Assembly (NCBI GenBank): GCA_016719395.1
Contig: JADJZF010000003.1
Span: 310,001-374,000, forward strand
Reading direction: 5' to 3'
Source: Candidatus Amarobacter glycogenicus
GTDB lineage: Bacteria; Chloroflexota; Dehalococcoidia; Tepidiformales; Tepidiformaceae
DNA length: 64,000 bases
Numbering within the stretch: position 1 is the first letter of the stretch; each line of letters opens with the position of its first letter. A model generated the notes under the pieces. The model worked only from the letters and a program-made list of their open reading frames with translations. It was not told where the DNA came from and did not search any database. Of this stretch, positions 8,106 to 16,802 are shown one piece after another. Made by a program: the position numbers and the translations under genes.

Positions 8106-9386
8106 ATGGACGTGGCCTGCCTCATCGTGCCGAACTTCCTCGTGGCGCTGGCCCGCCGCGAACATCCCGAGCTGGCGAAACGCCCGGTGGTGGTTGGCGG
8201 CGCCCCGGAAGAGCACGCGGCAGTGACCGCCTGTTCGCCCGAAGCCGCGGCTGCCGGCGTCACCGTGGGGACGACGCTCCGCCGGGCGCTGGCGCTCTGT
8301 TCGGACGCCGTCTTCCTCCCGCTGCAGGAGGGGTTTGCGCGCGCCGAAGCCCAGGTCCTCGCCGAACTCGTTCGCAACCGCAGCCCGCTGGTCGAATCCG
8401 TGGGCCCGGGGCACCTGCACTTCGAAGTCCGTGGCCTCCCCCGCCTGGCGGGCCTCAGTGACGAGGAGTACCTGGAGCAGTTCCAGGAGAGCATTGCCGC
8501 GCGCACCCGCCTGCCGGTGCACCTGGGCGCAGCAGTGAGCGTGTTCGCAGCCCATGTGGCAGCGCTCAAGCCCTCACCTCCAGGCCCCCTTCCCCAGGCT
8601 CGGGAACGAGGGAGCAACCTGCGCGCCGCGAAATCAATCGTCAATCCACAATCCACAATCCGAAATTGGACGCTTGTACCGGGCGCGAGCGAGCGGGAGT
8701 TTCTCGCAACGGCACCCGTGGATGTGTTGCCTGTGGACCCGGTTATGCACCTGCGGCTGCGGCTATTTGGGCTGGAGTGGCTGGGCCAGGTGGCAGAGAT
8801 ACCCATTTCGGCGATGCAGGCGCAGTTCGGGGCAGATGGCACGCGGGCAAGGGGCCTCGCGCGGGGAGAAGACCACTCGCGCATTGTCCCGGAGCGGGAA
8901 GAAATACGCGTGACCGAGGAGATCGAACTGCCGGCTCCCGCCGCCACCAGCGAACCACTGGTGGCGGGCACCGAGGCACTCCTCCAGCGGGCTCTCGGGC
9001 ATGCGGATGTGCGCGGGCAGACGGTCCGGCGGGTCGATTGGTGGCTCGCACTGGAGAGCGGCGAGCAGGTCACCCGGCGGGTGGTCTTTCGCGAACCCAC
9101 AAGCGATGTGCGCCGGATGGTCTTCGTCCTCCGCGGGAAGATCGAACGACTCGCACTCGATTCCGCAGCCGTCGGCCTGGGCGTTGCGCTCTCCGGCCTC
9201 TGCAGCGAATACGCCCACCAGGGAAACCTCTGGCAGCTTGGCCCGCGTCGCCAGCGCGAACTCGACGACGCAATCGAACAACTGAACACGCGAGCCGGCG
9301 AACCACAGGTCTACCGCGTCGTGGAGGTCCAACCATGGTCGAGAATCCCCGAACGGCAGGTGGCACTGGTGGCCTACGGCTCCTGA
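8106..9386 (+). CDS. imuB: ImuB-like Y-family polymerase paralogue
   Basis: Accessory protein of the SOS mutasome. In other bacteria ImuB links DnaE2 to the sliding clamp and is itself inactive. The 426-residue product has the Y-family fold (CLIVPNFLVALA, VVVGGAP, FLATAPVDVLPVD) but lacks the catalytic DxD of motif I, as expected for ImuB. Residues 156-187 (8571-8666) are a low-complexity insert matching a dispersed repeat, in frame, in a loop before the WTLVPG segment. An SOS box lies directly upstream. The 3' end overlaps the DUF6504 gene by 52 bases. No imuA is visible nearby. Confidence 0.85.
   Translation: MDVACLIVPNFLVALARREHPELAKRPVVVGGAPEEHAAVTACSPEAAAAGVTVGTTLRRALALCSDAVFLPLQEGFARAEAQVLAELVRNRSPLVESVGPGHLHFEVRGLPRLAGLSDEEYLEQFQESIAARTRLPVHLGAAVSVFAAHVAALKPSPPGPLPQARERGSNLRAAKSIVNPQSTIRNWTLVPGASEREFLATAPVDVLPVDPVMHLRLRLFGLEWLGQVAEIPISAMQAQFGADGTRARGLARGEDHSRIVPEREEIRVTEEIELPAPAATSEPLVAGTEALLQRALGHADVRGQTVRRVDWWLALESGEQVTRRVVFREPTSDVRRMVFVLRGKIERLALDSAAVGLGVALSGLCSEYAHQGNLWQLGPRRQRELDDAIEQLNTRAGEPQVYRVVEVQPWSRIPERQVALVAYGS
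8571..8666 (+). repeat. Repeat element inserted in frame within imuB
   Basis: CCCTCACCTCCAGGCCCCC and the following purine-rich GGGAACGAGGGAGC resemble elements at 14818-14875 and 47105-47150. Each has a pyrimidine arm, a short spacer and a GGGAG-type arm. The tail adds the AT-richer tandem CAATCCACAATCCACAATCC (8642-8661), unlike the surrounding GC-rich code. It encodes PSPPGPLPQARERG and about 18 further residues without a stop. Confidence 0.6.
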
Positions 9387-9664
9387 ACCAGCCGAAACCG
9401 GCCGCGGTGGAAGCAAATGCACATGGCGAGCCGGACGCTGTCGTTGTCCAGGGCCGCTTCCAGCGCGTCCGCGCTATCCAGGATAGCTGGCGAATCGACG
9501 ACGAGTGGTGGCGCGAAGAGATCGCCCGCCGCTACTTCGCTGTCGAACTCGAAAACGGCCGCAAACTCACCGTCTACCACGACCTCGTCGGCGGCGGCTG
9601 GTTCGCCCAGGCGTACGACGGACCGCAGCCGGCGAAAGGCACTCCCAACAAGCGCCGCGACTGA
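9335..9664 (+). CDS. DUF6504 family protein
   Basis: Small soluble protein of unknown function, 109 residues from the ATG overlapping the imuB 3' end. The C-terminal half carries the family-like core RIDDEWWREEIARRYFAVEL, then LTVYHDLVGGGWFAQAYD. I recall such proteins beside imuB and dnaE2 in actinobacteria. The overlap implies co-expression with imuB and thus SOS control. The first 40 residues are variable, so an internal start is possible. Confidence 0.75.
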   Translation: MVENPRTAGGTGGLRLLNQPKPAAVEANAHGEPDAVVVQGRFQRVRAIQDSWRIDDEWWREEIARRYFAVELENGRKLTVYHDLVGGGWFAQAYDGPQPAKGTPNKRRD

Positions 9665-9716
9665 TCGTAAGCTTCGGTGGCTTCGTACCTGTATCACCAC
9701 CACGGGAGAACCCCCT

Positions 9717-10478
9717 TTGAATCGCACCATCCCGGTCACCGAGGCCCAGGCGAAACGTCTGCGCCGGTACAACGCTCTGATGGGCCTCCTCCACGCCGGG
9801 CAGGGTATCGTCATCCTCCTGCTCGCAAACGGCTTCGTCCTCCCCGTGACAAGCACATTCATGGAGGGGCCGCCTGGCACCGAGAGCGCACTCCGCCACC
9901 TGTTCGATGTCCGCATCGCCCTGGGCGTGGCGGCGTTCGTGTTCATCTCCGCGGCCGCGCACTGGCTGGTCGCCGGGCCGTTCTACGGCTGGTACGTGGC
10001 GAACCTCCGCGAGCAGCGGAACTATGCCCGCTGGGTGGAGTACTCGGTGAGCGCCTCGGTGATGATCGTCCTCATCGCGATGCTCACCGGGATCAGCGAG
10101 ATCGCGGCGCTCATCGGACTGTTCGCAGCGAACGCCGCCATGATCCTCTTTGGGCTCGCGATGGAACACTACGAGCAGCCTGGCCGCCCGAACTGGCTGA
10201 TGTTCTGGTTCGGATGCCTCTTTGGCGCGGTCCCCTGGCTGGCGGTCGGCATCTACGTCTGGAGCCCGGGGCTCGCTGCCGAGCCTCCAGCTTTCGTCTA
10301 CGGGATATTCGTCTCGCTTTTCATCTTCTTCAACTGTTTCGCCCTCAACATGTGGTTGCAGTACCGGCGCATCGGGCCGTGGCGGAACTACCTGTTCGGA
10401 GAATCTGTCTACATCTTCCTCAGCCTCACGGCGAAGTCCGCCCTCGCCTGGCAGGTGTTCGCCTCGACACTCGTTTAG
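9717..10478 (+). CDS. Heliorhodopsin
   Basis: Seven-helix retinal protein inserted with the topology opposite to type-1 rhodopsins; a light sensor rather than a known pump. A TTG start at 9717, with GGGAG eight bases upstream, gives 253 residues, the normal family length. Lys240 in helix 7 (SLTAKSALAWQVF) is the retinal Schiff-base lysine. Glu108 in helix 3 (RWVEYSVSASVMI) is the counterion, matching E107 and K241 of the founding protein 48C12. His26 and His82 match the conserved histidines. Other signatures are FVYGIFVSLFIFFNCFAL and FWFGCLFGAVPW. It lies 52 bases after the DUF6504 gene, probably in the imuB transcript. No retinal synthesis gene is visible. Confidence 0.95.
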   Translation: MNRTIPVTEAQAKRLRRYNALMGLLHAGQGIVILLLANGFVLPVTSTFMEGPPGTESALRHLFDVRIALGVAAFVFISAAAHWLVAGPFYGWYVANLREQRNYARWVEYSVSASVMIVLIAMLTGISEIAALIGLFAANAAMILFGLAMEHYEQPGRPNWLMFWFGCLFGAVPWLAVGIYVWSPGLAAEPPAFVYGIFVSLFIFFNCFALNMWLQYRRIGPWRNYLFGESVYIFLSLTAKSALAWQVFASTLV

Positions 10479-10508
10479 CAGTGCATTCCACGGCTATGCT
10501 TTGGCTGC

Positions 10509-11693
10509 ATGGACTACCAACAGCTGCTTGCCGACCGTACTCGCCTGATGGAGGCGAGCGTCATCCGAGAAATCCTGAAGGTCGCTTCGTCCCCCGGGAT
10601 GATTTCACTGGCCGGGGGCCTCCCGGCCGCCGAGAGCTTCCCGCTGGAGATCATGGAAGAGCTCATGGGCGCCGTCCTCGGCAAGTACGGGAGCAAAGCC
10701 CTCCAGTACGACGCCAGCGAGGGCTGGGGCCCGCTCCGCGAAGCGCTCGTCCCTCACCTGGCCGCCCGCGGCGTGACCACCACCGCTGACGGTGTCCTGA
10801 TCATGAGCGGCTCGCAGAGCCTGCTCGACGGGATCGGGAAGATCCTCATTTCACCCGGTGATTATGTCGCAGTGGAAGCACCGACTTATCTCGGCGCCCT
10901 CCAGGCATTCAACCCGTACGAACCGCGCTACCTCGAAATCGAGACAGACGACGGCGGGCTCATTCCCGAATCGCTTGAACGTGTCCTTTCGGGCCAGCGC
11001 GTGAAGCTGGTGTACCTCGTCCCGACATTCCAGAACCCCACGGGCCGCACGCTTTCGCTGGCGCGGCGGAAACAGGTGGCCGACATCCTGAAACGTCACG
11101 ACACCCTCCTGCTGGAGGACGACCCTTACAGCGACCTCCGTTACTCGGGCGAACGCGTCCCCCCGATCAAGTCGCTCGCGCCGGAGCACGTGGTCTATTC
11201 AACCACGCTCTCAAAGACGTTCGCGCCCGGGCTACGGATCGGGGTTTGCATCGCCCCGGAGTTCATCCAACGCTGGCTCGTGACGGCCCGGCAGGGCGTC
11301 GACCTCCATACGAACACGCTCGCGCAGGCGCTGGCAGCCGAATACCTGACCGGCGGATATCTCGATCGGCAGCTTCCCAGGATCATCGAGCTTTACGCGC
11401 CCCGCCAACTGGCGATGCTCGATGCACTCGAACGCCATATGCCTGAAGACTTCACCTGGTCCCACCCGGAAGGCGGCATGTTCGTCTGGGTCGAAGGACC
11501 GAAGGGGTTCGATGCCGTAGAACTCCAGCGACGCGTGCTCGAACACGGCGTCGCCTTCGTGCCGGGGCGGTACTTCTACGTGAACGAAGAGGAGGGTGCG
11601 GCGACCCTGCGGATGAACTTCACTGCCGCGGATGCCGCAACGATCGAGCACGCGGTAGGAGTCATTGCCGACGTGATGGCAGAGATGCTCTAG
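10509..11693 (+). CDS. PLP-dependent aminotransferase, class I/II (LysN-like)
   Basis: Fold-type I aminotransferase, 394 residues, resembling 2-aminoadipate and aromatic aminotransferases without the GntR domain of MocR proteins. Visible features are MISLAGGLPAAESFP near the N-terminus, VAVEAPTYLGAL, LVPTFQNPTGRT, LLEDDPYSDLRY, and the PLP lysine in STTLSKTFAPGLRIG. It starts 30 bases after the heliorhodopsin stop, so co-transcription is possible, though a functional link is not obvious. Substrate not assignable. Confidence 0.88.
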   Translation: MDYQQLLADRTRLMEASVIREILKVASSPGMISLAGGLPAAESFPLEIMEELMGAVLGKYGSKALQYDASEGWGPLREALVPHLAARGVTTTADGVLIMSGSQSLLDGIGKILISPGDYVAVEAPTYLGALQAFNPYEPRYLEIETDDGGLIPESLERVLSGQRVKLVYLVPTFQNPTGRTLSLARRKQVADILKRHDTLLLEDDPYSDLRYSGERVPPIKSLAPEHVVYSTTLSKTFAPGLRIGVCIAPEFIQRWLVTARQGVDLHTNTLAQALAAEYLTGGYLDRQLPRIIELYAPRQLAMLDALERHMPEDFTWSHPEGGMFVWVEGPKGFDAVELQRRVLEHGVAFVPGRYFYVNEEEGAATLRMNFTAADAATIEHAVGVIADVMAEML

Positions 11694-11725
11694 GAACCGG
11701 GCGGTCGATCACGCGTTCGGCTCGC

Positions 11726-14700
11726 CTAACCGAAATCGTGTGAATCCATCTTCTCAATATGCCCTGGTAATGGGCAGGCATGGAACTCCTCTGCGATGAT
11801 GTTCGGGAAGCCGCTCTGCTCGTTATCGATGCGGCCGCGGACGATGACGAAGGGCGTGCCACGGACGAGTTCGCGCCGGCGCTCCTGAAGCGGCGTGTAC
11901 ACGACGAGATTCGCGAGCCCGAACTCGTCTTCCAGCAGCATGAACATCACGCCACTCGCCGTGGATGGCCGTTGCCGCGTTACCACCATGCCGGCCATTT
12001 CGACCATCATCCCCTGGGGCATGCGGTTCGGGTTGTGGACCCCGCCAAGGTGGCGGCTGGTTATCATCCCTTCGTGGAGGAGCGGCCGGACGAGTTGCAT
12101 CGGGTGGTTGCCGGGGCTGAGGCCGAGTTTCTCCACATCCCATGCGAGTGAAAGCCAGGGCGTGAGTGGCGGCAGTTCGACCATGTCCTGCTCGGTGGGG
12201 AGGGCGAGGGCGAGTTGCTCTTTCAGCCCCTTCCGGCTTCTCACATGCGAGGGGGCGGCGCGCACTTCAGTGAGAAGCCCCAGCTGCCAGAGGAGTTCGC
12301 GCCGTGGCAGGCCGAACTCTTCCATGGCGCCTGCGCGGATGAGCGTTTCGGCCTGCTCGCGCGAGATATGCGCGCGTACCAGCAGGTCGCGCAGCGAGAC
12401 GTACGGGCCATTTGCCTCGCGCTCGGCGACGATCTGGTCCGGGGTAGTAGCGTAAGCCGGGTCGCGGTGATGCTGGCGGATGTCCTGCCAACCGCCGCCG
12501 AGGCCTTTCACCTGCTGCAGTCCCAGGCGGATATCCCCGTTTTCCGGCCAGGCGCCGGCCCGGCTGGCGTTGATCGAAGGCGGCAGCGTCTGGATACCGT
12601 GCCGGCCCGCATCCTGAGTGAGCACTTCGACCGAGTAGAAGCCCATCGGCTGGGCATTGAAGAGCGAGCAGTAGTAGGCGGCAGGATAGTGGTAGCGCAG
12701 CCAGGTGGACTCATATGCGAGGAGGGCAAAAGCCACCGCATGGCTCTTCGGGAAACCGAAGGCCGCGAACGCCGCCATCTTGTCGAAGGCTACTTTGGCG
12801 GCAGCGCGGCTCAATCCCTGGCGATCGGTGCCGGCATAGAACTCCTCGGCGAGCGCCTGCATCGCCTCGGATGAGCGCTTCCGGCTCATCGCCCGGCGGA
12901 GCTTATCGGCCTGTCCCGGAGTGAATCCTGCGACTGACGTCGCAATCTGGAGCACCTGGTCCTGGTAGAGCACATGCCCGAGCGTTTCGCCCAGGCACCA
13001 GGCGAGCTTTGGAGCCAGTTCCGGATGACCGTAGTCCACCTCGACGTGTTCACCGCGGGCGAGGGCCTCGCGGTAGTGCATATAGGGCCGGAAGGCACCC
13101 GCCATGATTGGCCCCGGACGGATGATCGCCACCTGCACGGCGAGGTCATCAAGGTTTCGCGGCTGTGTCCGCGGCAGCGTCTGCACCTGTGCCCGGCTCT
13201 CGATCTGAAAGACACCCATCGTGTCGCCCTCCCGGATTGAGTCGTAGATCTCCGGGCTGTCATGGGGGATACGCCCAAGGTCGACTCGTATGCCATGCAC
13301 CTCTTCGATGATGTCGAGACACTCATCGACCGCTGAAAGCATGCCGAGTGCGAGGAAGTCAATCTTCACGAAGCGTGCATCATCGGCCGAATCCTTATCC
13401 CACTGGCAGACAAAGCGACCATCCATGCGCGCCGGCTCGATGGGCACAACCGAAGACAGGGTCTCTGCCGAGATGATCACGCCGCCGACGTGCTGGCCGA
13501 TGTGACGGGGAAGCCCGCTGCCTGCCCGGCCAGCTCCACCATGTCGCGCCAGATTGGTGCGTCGATGAGCTGGCGGAGTTCTGGCACACGTTTCATCTCC
13601 TCTGCGATATCGGTTGCGTTGGCGAAGTGGCCGCCGAATTTGTTGAGTTTCGCCAGGACCGGCAACGGCAGGCCGAGGGCCTTCCCAATATCCAGTACCG
13701 CGCTGCGAAAGCGGTATGTCGGGAAGGCGGCGACAATCGCCGCGTGCTCGTCTCCGTAGCGGTCGTAGATCCGCTGGAGCACCTGGTCGCGGATGTCACG
13801 CGGGAAGTCCAGGTCGATATCCGGGAGCGAGTGGAGCTCCTCGTTGAGGAAGCGCTCGAGGTAGAGGTTGTTGCGTACCGGGTCGATGTGGGAAAGCCCG
13901 ATGAGGTAGCAGACGATTGAACTGACTGAAGAGCCTCGGCCCCGGCCGACCGGGCGTTCGTCTGGCTGGAGGCGCGGATCGCGCCCGCGGACTTCGACGG
14001 CGATCTCATTTACGAGCAGGAGAATGTCCCAGTAGACCAGGAAGAAGCCGGCGAGCCCGTGCTTCGCTATCAGTGTCAGTTCGCGTTCGAGACGTTCGCG
14101 CGCCTCCTTCTGGAAGGGGTCGGTCGCCGGGTACTTGCGCCGGAAGGCTGGTCCGCAAATGCCGCGCAAATGACTGTCGAGCGTGGCTCCTTCAGGAACG
14201 GGGTAGTCCGGCAGGCGATAGGGAAGGTCACGCGTGAGATCGAACCGGCAGCGCTCCGCGATGGCGAGCGTGTTCTCAATCGCCTGCGGGTAACGCTCGA
14301 AACGGCGTGCCATCCCTGCGGCCGGCTTCAGGAAGAACTCCGAGTTGGGCCTTCGCACCTGGTGCGAACTATCGAGCGTCTGCCGATGGCGGACGGCGAC
14401 CAGCACATCGTTCAGGCGGTGACGGGTGCGCACGTGGTAGTGGACGTTGTTCGTTGCCACCGTCTCGATTCCCAATTGCTCGGCCAGGCTCGCGAGGGCG
14501 GCAACCCGCTCCGTATCGCCGAAAACATCGTGGTGCTGAAGTTCGATGTAGTAGCGGTCGCCGAAGATGGCACGATAAGCCGTGGCCAACTCCATCGCGG
14601 CACTATGCGACGACGACGCAACGGAGGGGTCGCTGAGGCGGACGAGTTCGGAATCTCGGCAGCCAGAAAGGACGATGAGGCCTTCGTTCAGCTCGAACAG

Positions 14701-15108
14701 CCACTCACGTTCGACGAGCGGGGTGTCTTTCCCGTGCACCTGGTAGGCGCGGCTGAGCAAACGGCAGAGGTTGCGGTAGCCGGTGACATCCATCGCGAGG
14801 ATGGTCAGGTGAGTGGTCGGGCCCTCACCCCCCGCCCCCCTCTCCGGACTTCCTGCGGTCGCGGGAGAGGGGGAGTATCCAATCGTGATTTCCGCTCCGG
14901 TGATCGGCTTCAGCCCACGCTCGTTCGCAGACTTTGCGAACTCCATCGCGCCATAGAGGTTGTCGTGGTCGGTGAGGGCGAGGGCGGGATAGCCCAACTG
15001 CAACGCGCGGTCGATCAGCTCATCGGTGGCGCTGGCGCCTTCGCGCGGGGACCAGCAGGAGTGTGCATGGAGTTCGACGTAGTTGGAGGAATGCCGGGTG
15101 GCGTTCAT
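11726..15108 (-). CDS. dnaE2: Error-prone DNA polymerase III alpha DnaE2 (frameshifted)
   Basis: Catalytic polymerase of SOS mutagenesis. The ATG ending at 15108 sits 12 bases after an SOS box. The N-terminal part (to 13477) has the PHP domain (HAHSCWSPREGAS, ALTDHDNLYG) and the catalytic aspartates LPDIDLDFPRDI. The C-terminal part (from about 13510) has the fingers (ARMDGRFVCQWDKD, IRPGPIMAGAF), an HhH region and an OB fold (GMVVTRQRP). The frames break at 13507-13516: homology expects GLPRHIGQHVGGV, but the upstream frame reads GFPVTSASTSAA and stops. One missing base, probably a C, restores about 1,127 residues. The GTGA overlap at 13477-13480 only mimics coupling. Residues 79-97 are a repeat insert. 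Either a sequence error or a recently broken gene. Confidence 0.88.
14818..14875. repeat. Repeat element inserted in frame within dnaE2
   Basis: The plus strand reads CCCTCACCCCCCGCCCCCCT, a short spacer, then CGCGGGAGAGGGGGAG, the same architecture as at 8571 and 47105. In dnaE2 it is read from the opposite strand and adds a Ser/Pro/Gly-rich stretch between GAEITIGY and HLTILAMD of the PHP domain, where relatives are normally contiguous. Confidence 0.6.
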
Positions 15109-15120
15109 GGGCCGAGTATA

Positions 15121-15132
15121 GAACATTTGTTC
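15121..15132. promoter_or_regulatory. LexA/SOS box upstream of dnaE2
   Basis: GAACATTTGTTC, core GAAC-N4-GTTC, lies 12 bases upstream of the dnaE2 ATG on the minus strand. It shares the flank TAGAAC-N-TTTGTTC with the imuB box. Confidence 0.85.
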
Positions 15133-15323
15133 GCTTTGGTGTCTTGGGCCCGGGCCAGCCCCGCTCTTTCGACTGTCCACCTGATCATCACGGAGCAGTA
15201 ATCGGTCGGCGTCCTGAACGTTCGCAATGCGGGCCTTGCCACCCGCGATCGGGGATTTCCCTGTTGCACGCAGCAGAGGGAAAGGACTACAGTGCAAGTC
15301 CACTTCACAGTTGGAATGACATT

Positions 15324-16118
15324 ATGTTTGCTCGTCTGGGAATCCTCTTTGCAATGGCGGTCGCGATCGGGACACTTGGGCTCGGCTTTGGCCAGCGCGA
15401 GGCCTCGGCCGCGGACAAGGTCGTCACGCTCAACCCGACCTCGGGGATCGTGGGGACGGTGGTGACCGCCGAACTCTTCAATGCCCCACCCGACGACTTC
15501 ATCACGGTCATCTTCAAGATCCCCGGCGACCCTATCCTGACTACCGGCACAACTGACGCGAACGGCTACGCGAAGTTCACGTTCACCATCCCGTACGTCC
15601 CCGGCGGCGGCACCTGGCCCGTGTTCTTCACCGACTTCAAGTGCTCCTGCCAGATTGCGACGTACTTCACCGTCATCAACAGCCGTCCGACACCGATCCC
15701 CACGGCCACACCAACTGTCCCACTGCCCACGAGCACCCCTGTAACTCCGCTCGCGACCGCAACCGCAACCCCAACCAGGACACAGACGCCTGCCGTGCCG
15801 GTGCTTGGCACGGGACAGATCGGCGGCGGCGGTCCCGGCCCCAACCTTGGCATCCTCGCGCTCGGCGCGATGGCCGTCGTGACGGTGCTCGCCTGGTTCG
15901 CCGCGACACGCCGCGGACCGGCAAGGGCGTTTGCCCTGGCGCCGATCGATTCTGACCCAACTCCGGACTATTCGACGGACCTCGACCTCGCGACGCTCCA
16001 CAGCTTGCGACGCGCGCGCCCGGCAGCTCCCGCTGCGCGCGGAAGCGGTGGGTTTGGCTGGGTGCTCGGCGCGGGGCTTGGCGCGATTGCTGGCATCGTC
16101 CTGCTACGGAAGAAGTAG
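15324..16118 (+). CDS. Secreted protein with Thr/Pro stalk and membrane anchors
   Basis: Unrecognised exported protein of 264 residues. The ATG at 15324 gives a clear signal peptide (residues 1-29, ending ASA). Residues 30-118 form a small beta-rich domain (LNPTSGIVGTVVTAELFNAP) resembling IPT/TIG or pre-Ig modules. Residues 119-158 are a Pro/Thr/Ala repeat stalk, probably extended on the surface. Residues 175-194 are hydrophobic, then a polar stretch, then a second hydrophobic segment (244-261) ending LRKK. No sortase LPxTG motif. Possibly a surface-displayed ligand-binding protein; function unknown. Confidence 0.7.
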   Translation: MFARLGILFAMAVAIGTLGLGFGQREASAADKVVTLNPTSGIVGTVVTAELFNAPPDDFITVIFKIPGDPILTTGTTDANGYAKFTFTIPYVPGGGTWPVFFTDFKCSCQIATYFTVINSRPTPIPTATPTVPLPTSTPVTPLATATATPTRTQTPAVPVLGTGQIGGGGPGPNLGILALGAMAVVTVLAWFAATRRGPARAFALAPIDSDPTPDYSTDLDLATLHSLRRARPAAPAARGSGGFGWVLGAGLGAIAGIVLLRKK

Positions 16119-16167
16119 GCCGGACTGACCGGGGCCGCTCTTCGACTTGAGCGCTGAGCGGCAGTGC

Positions 16168-16650
16168 TCAACGGCTGAGCCGCTGCCGTGACGCCGGCAC
16201 TGCCTCGCCCTTCAACTTCGCGCTGTATTCCTCGTGAGGGGGGACTTCCTCGCCCACGACATACAGGAAGTAGTACACGCCGAAGTTGCCGACATGCTTG
16301 AAGCGCTTCTTGATGTCGGAGAGCTGCGACTCGAACGGGCGCATCGCTTCAAGGTACTTCGCGAAGCTCCCGAACTCTTTTTCGGCGGCGAGCATCGCCG
16401 CGGCATTGTGGACCGTAGCTTCGACTTTCCGCCCATTCCGGATGATGCGCGAGTCCGCCAGTAGCCGGTCGGTATCGACGGGTGAATAGGCGGCCACCTT
16501 CACCGGATCGAACCCATCGAAGGCCGCCTGGAACCCGGGCCACTTGTTCTCGATGACCTTCCAGTTCATGCCGGCTTCGAAGACCGCCTTCGAGAGCACC
16601 TCAAGGTAATCTGCCAGCTTGGTTGGTTTGATCTGGACTGGTGCTTCCAT
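16168..16650 (-). CDS. DNA-3-methyladenine glycosylase I-like protein
   Basis: Resembles the helix-hairpin-helix base-excision enzyme TagI, which removes 3-methyladenine. The start is set at the ATG ending at 16650 because GGGGGAGG lies at good spacing upstream; the longer ORF adds an unlikely 14 residues. The 160-residue product shows the family stretch FEAGMNWKVIENKWPGFQ, then DRLLADSRIIRNGRKVEATV. The classic TagI zinc-binding Cys and His residues are not apparent, so it is a divergent, possibly inactive or altered member. Stand-alone gene convergent with the stalk-protein gene. Confidence 0.72.
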   Translation of the reverse strand: MEAPVQIKPTKLADYLEVLSKAVFEAGMNWKVIENKWPGFQAAFDGFDPVKVAAYSPVDTDRLLADSRIIRNGRKVEATVHNAAAMLAAEKEFGSFAKYLEAMRPFESQLSDIKKRFKHVGNFGVYYFLYVVGEEVPPHEEYSAKLKGEAVPASRQRLSR

Positions 16651-16757
16651 TTGGCGTTCCTCCCCCAAAGGTTGGAGAAGAATGTAGCCCATCCTGCGGC
16701 GGCCTGGGCGCCCCTTGCTGCGCTATCCTGTCCTTCGTCGCCGGCATCGCGTTTGGG

Positions 16758-16802
16758 GAGCTATCGCGGTGACATCTCAAGAGAACTGAGGTGAGATAGC
16801 TC
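16758..16802 (+). promoter_or_regulatory. Hairpin covering the ribosome-binding site of the APH-fold kinase gene
   Basis: Arms GAGCTATC (16758-16765) and GATAGCTC (16795-16802) pair perfectly and end directly before the ATG at 16803. Inner segments CATCTCA and TGAGGTG can extend the stem. The probable Shine-Dalgarno GAGGTGA falls inside the 3' arm, so folding would hide it. Could be a translational switch. Confidence 0.45.

Noticed and set aside
13477..13480. dnaE2 halves as two coupled genes sharing GTGA
   Set aside because: The conserved GLPRHIGQHVGGV motif lies partly in each frame, which shows one broken gene.
15250..15320. GGGAAAGGACTACAGTGCAAGTCC, superficially like part of a cobalamin riboswitch
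   Set aside because: The B12 box and the rest of the fold are missing, and the downstream secreted protein is not a cobalamin gene.
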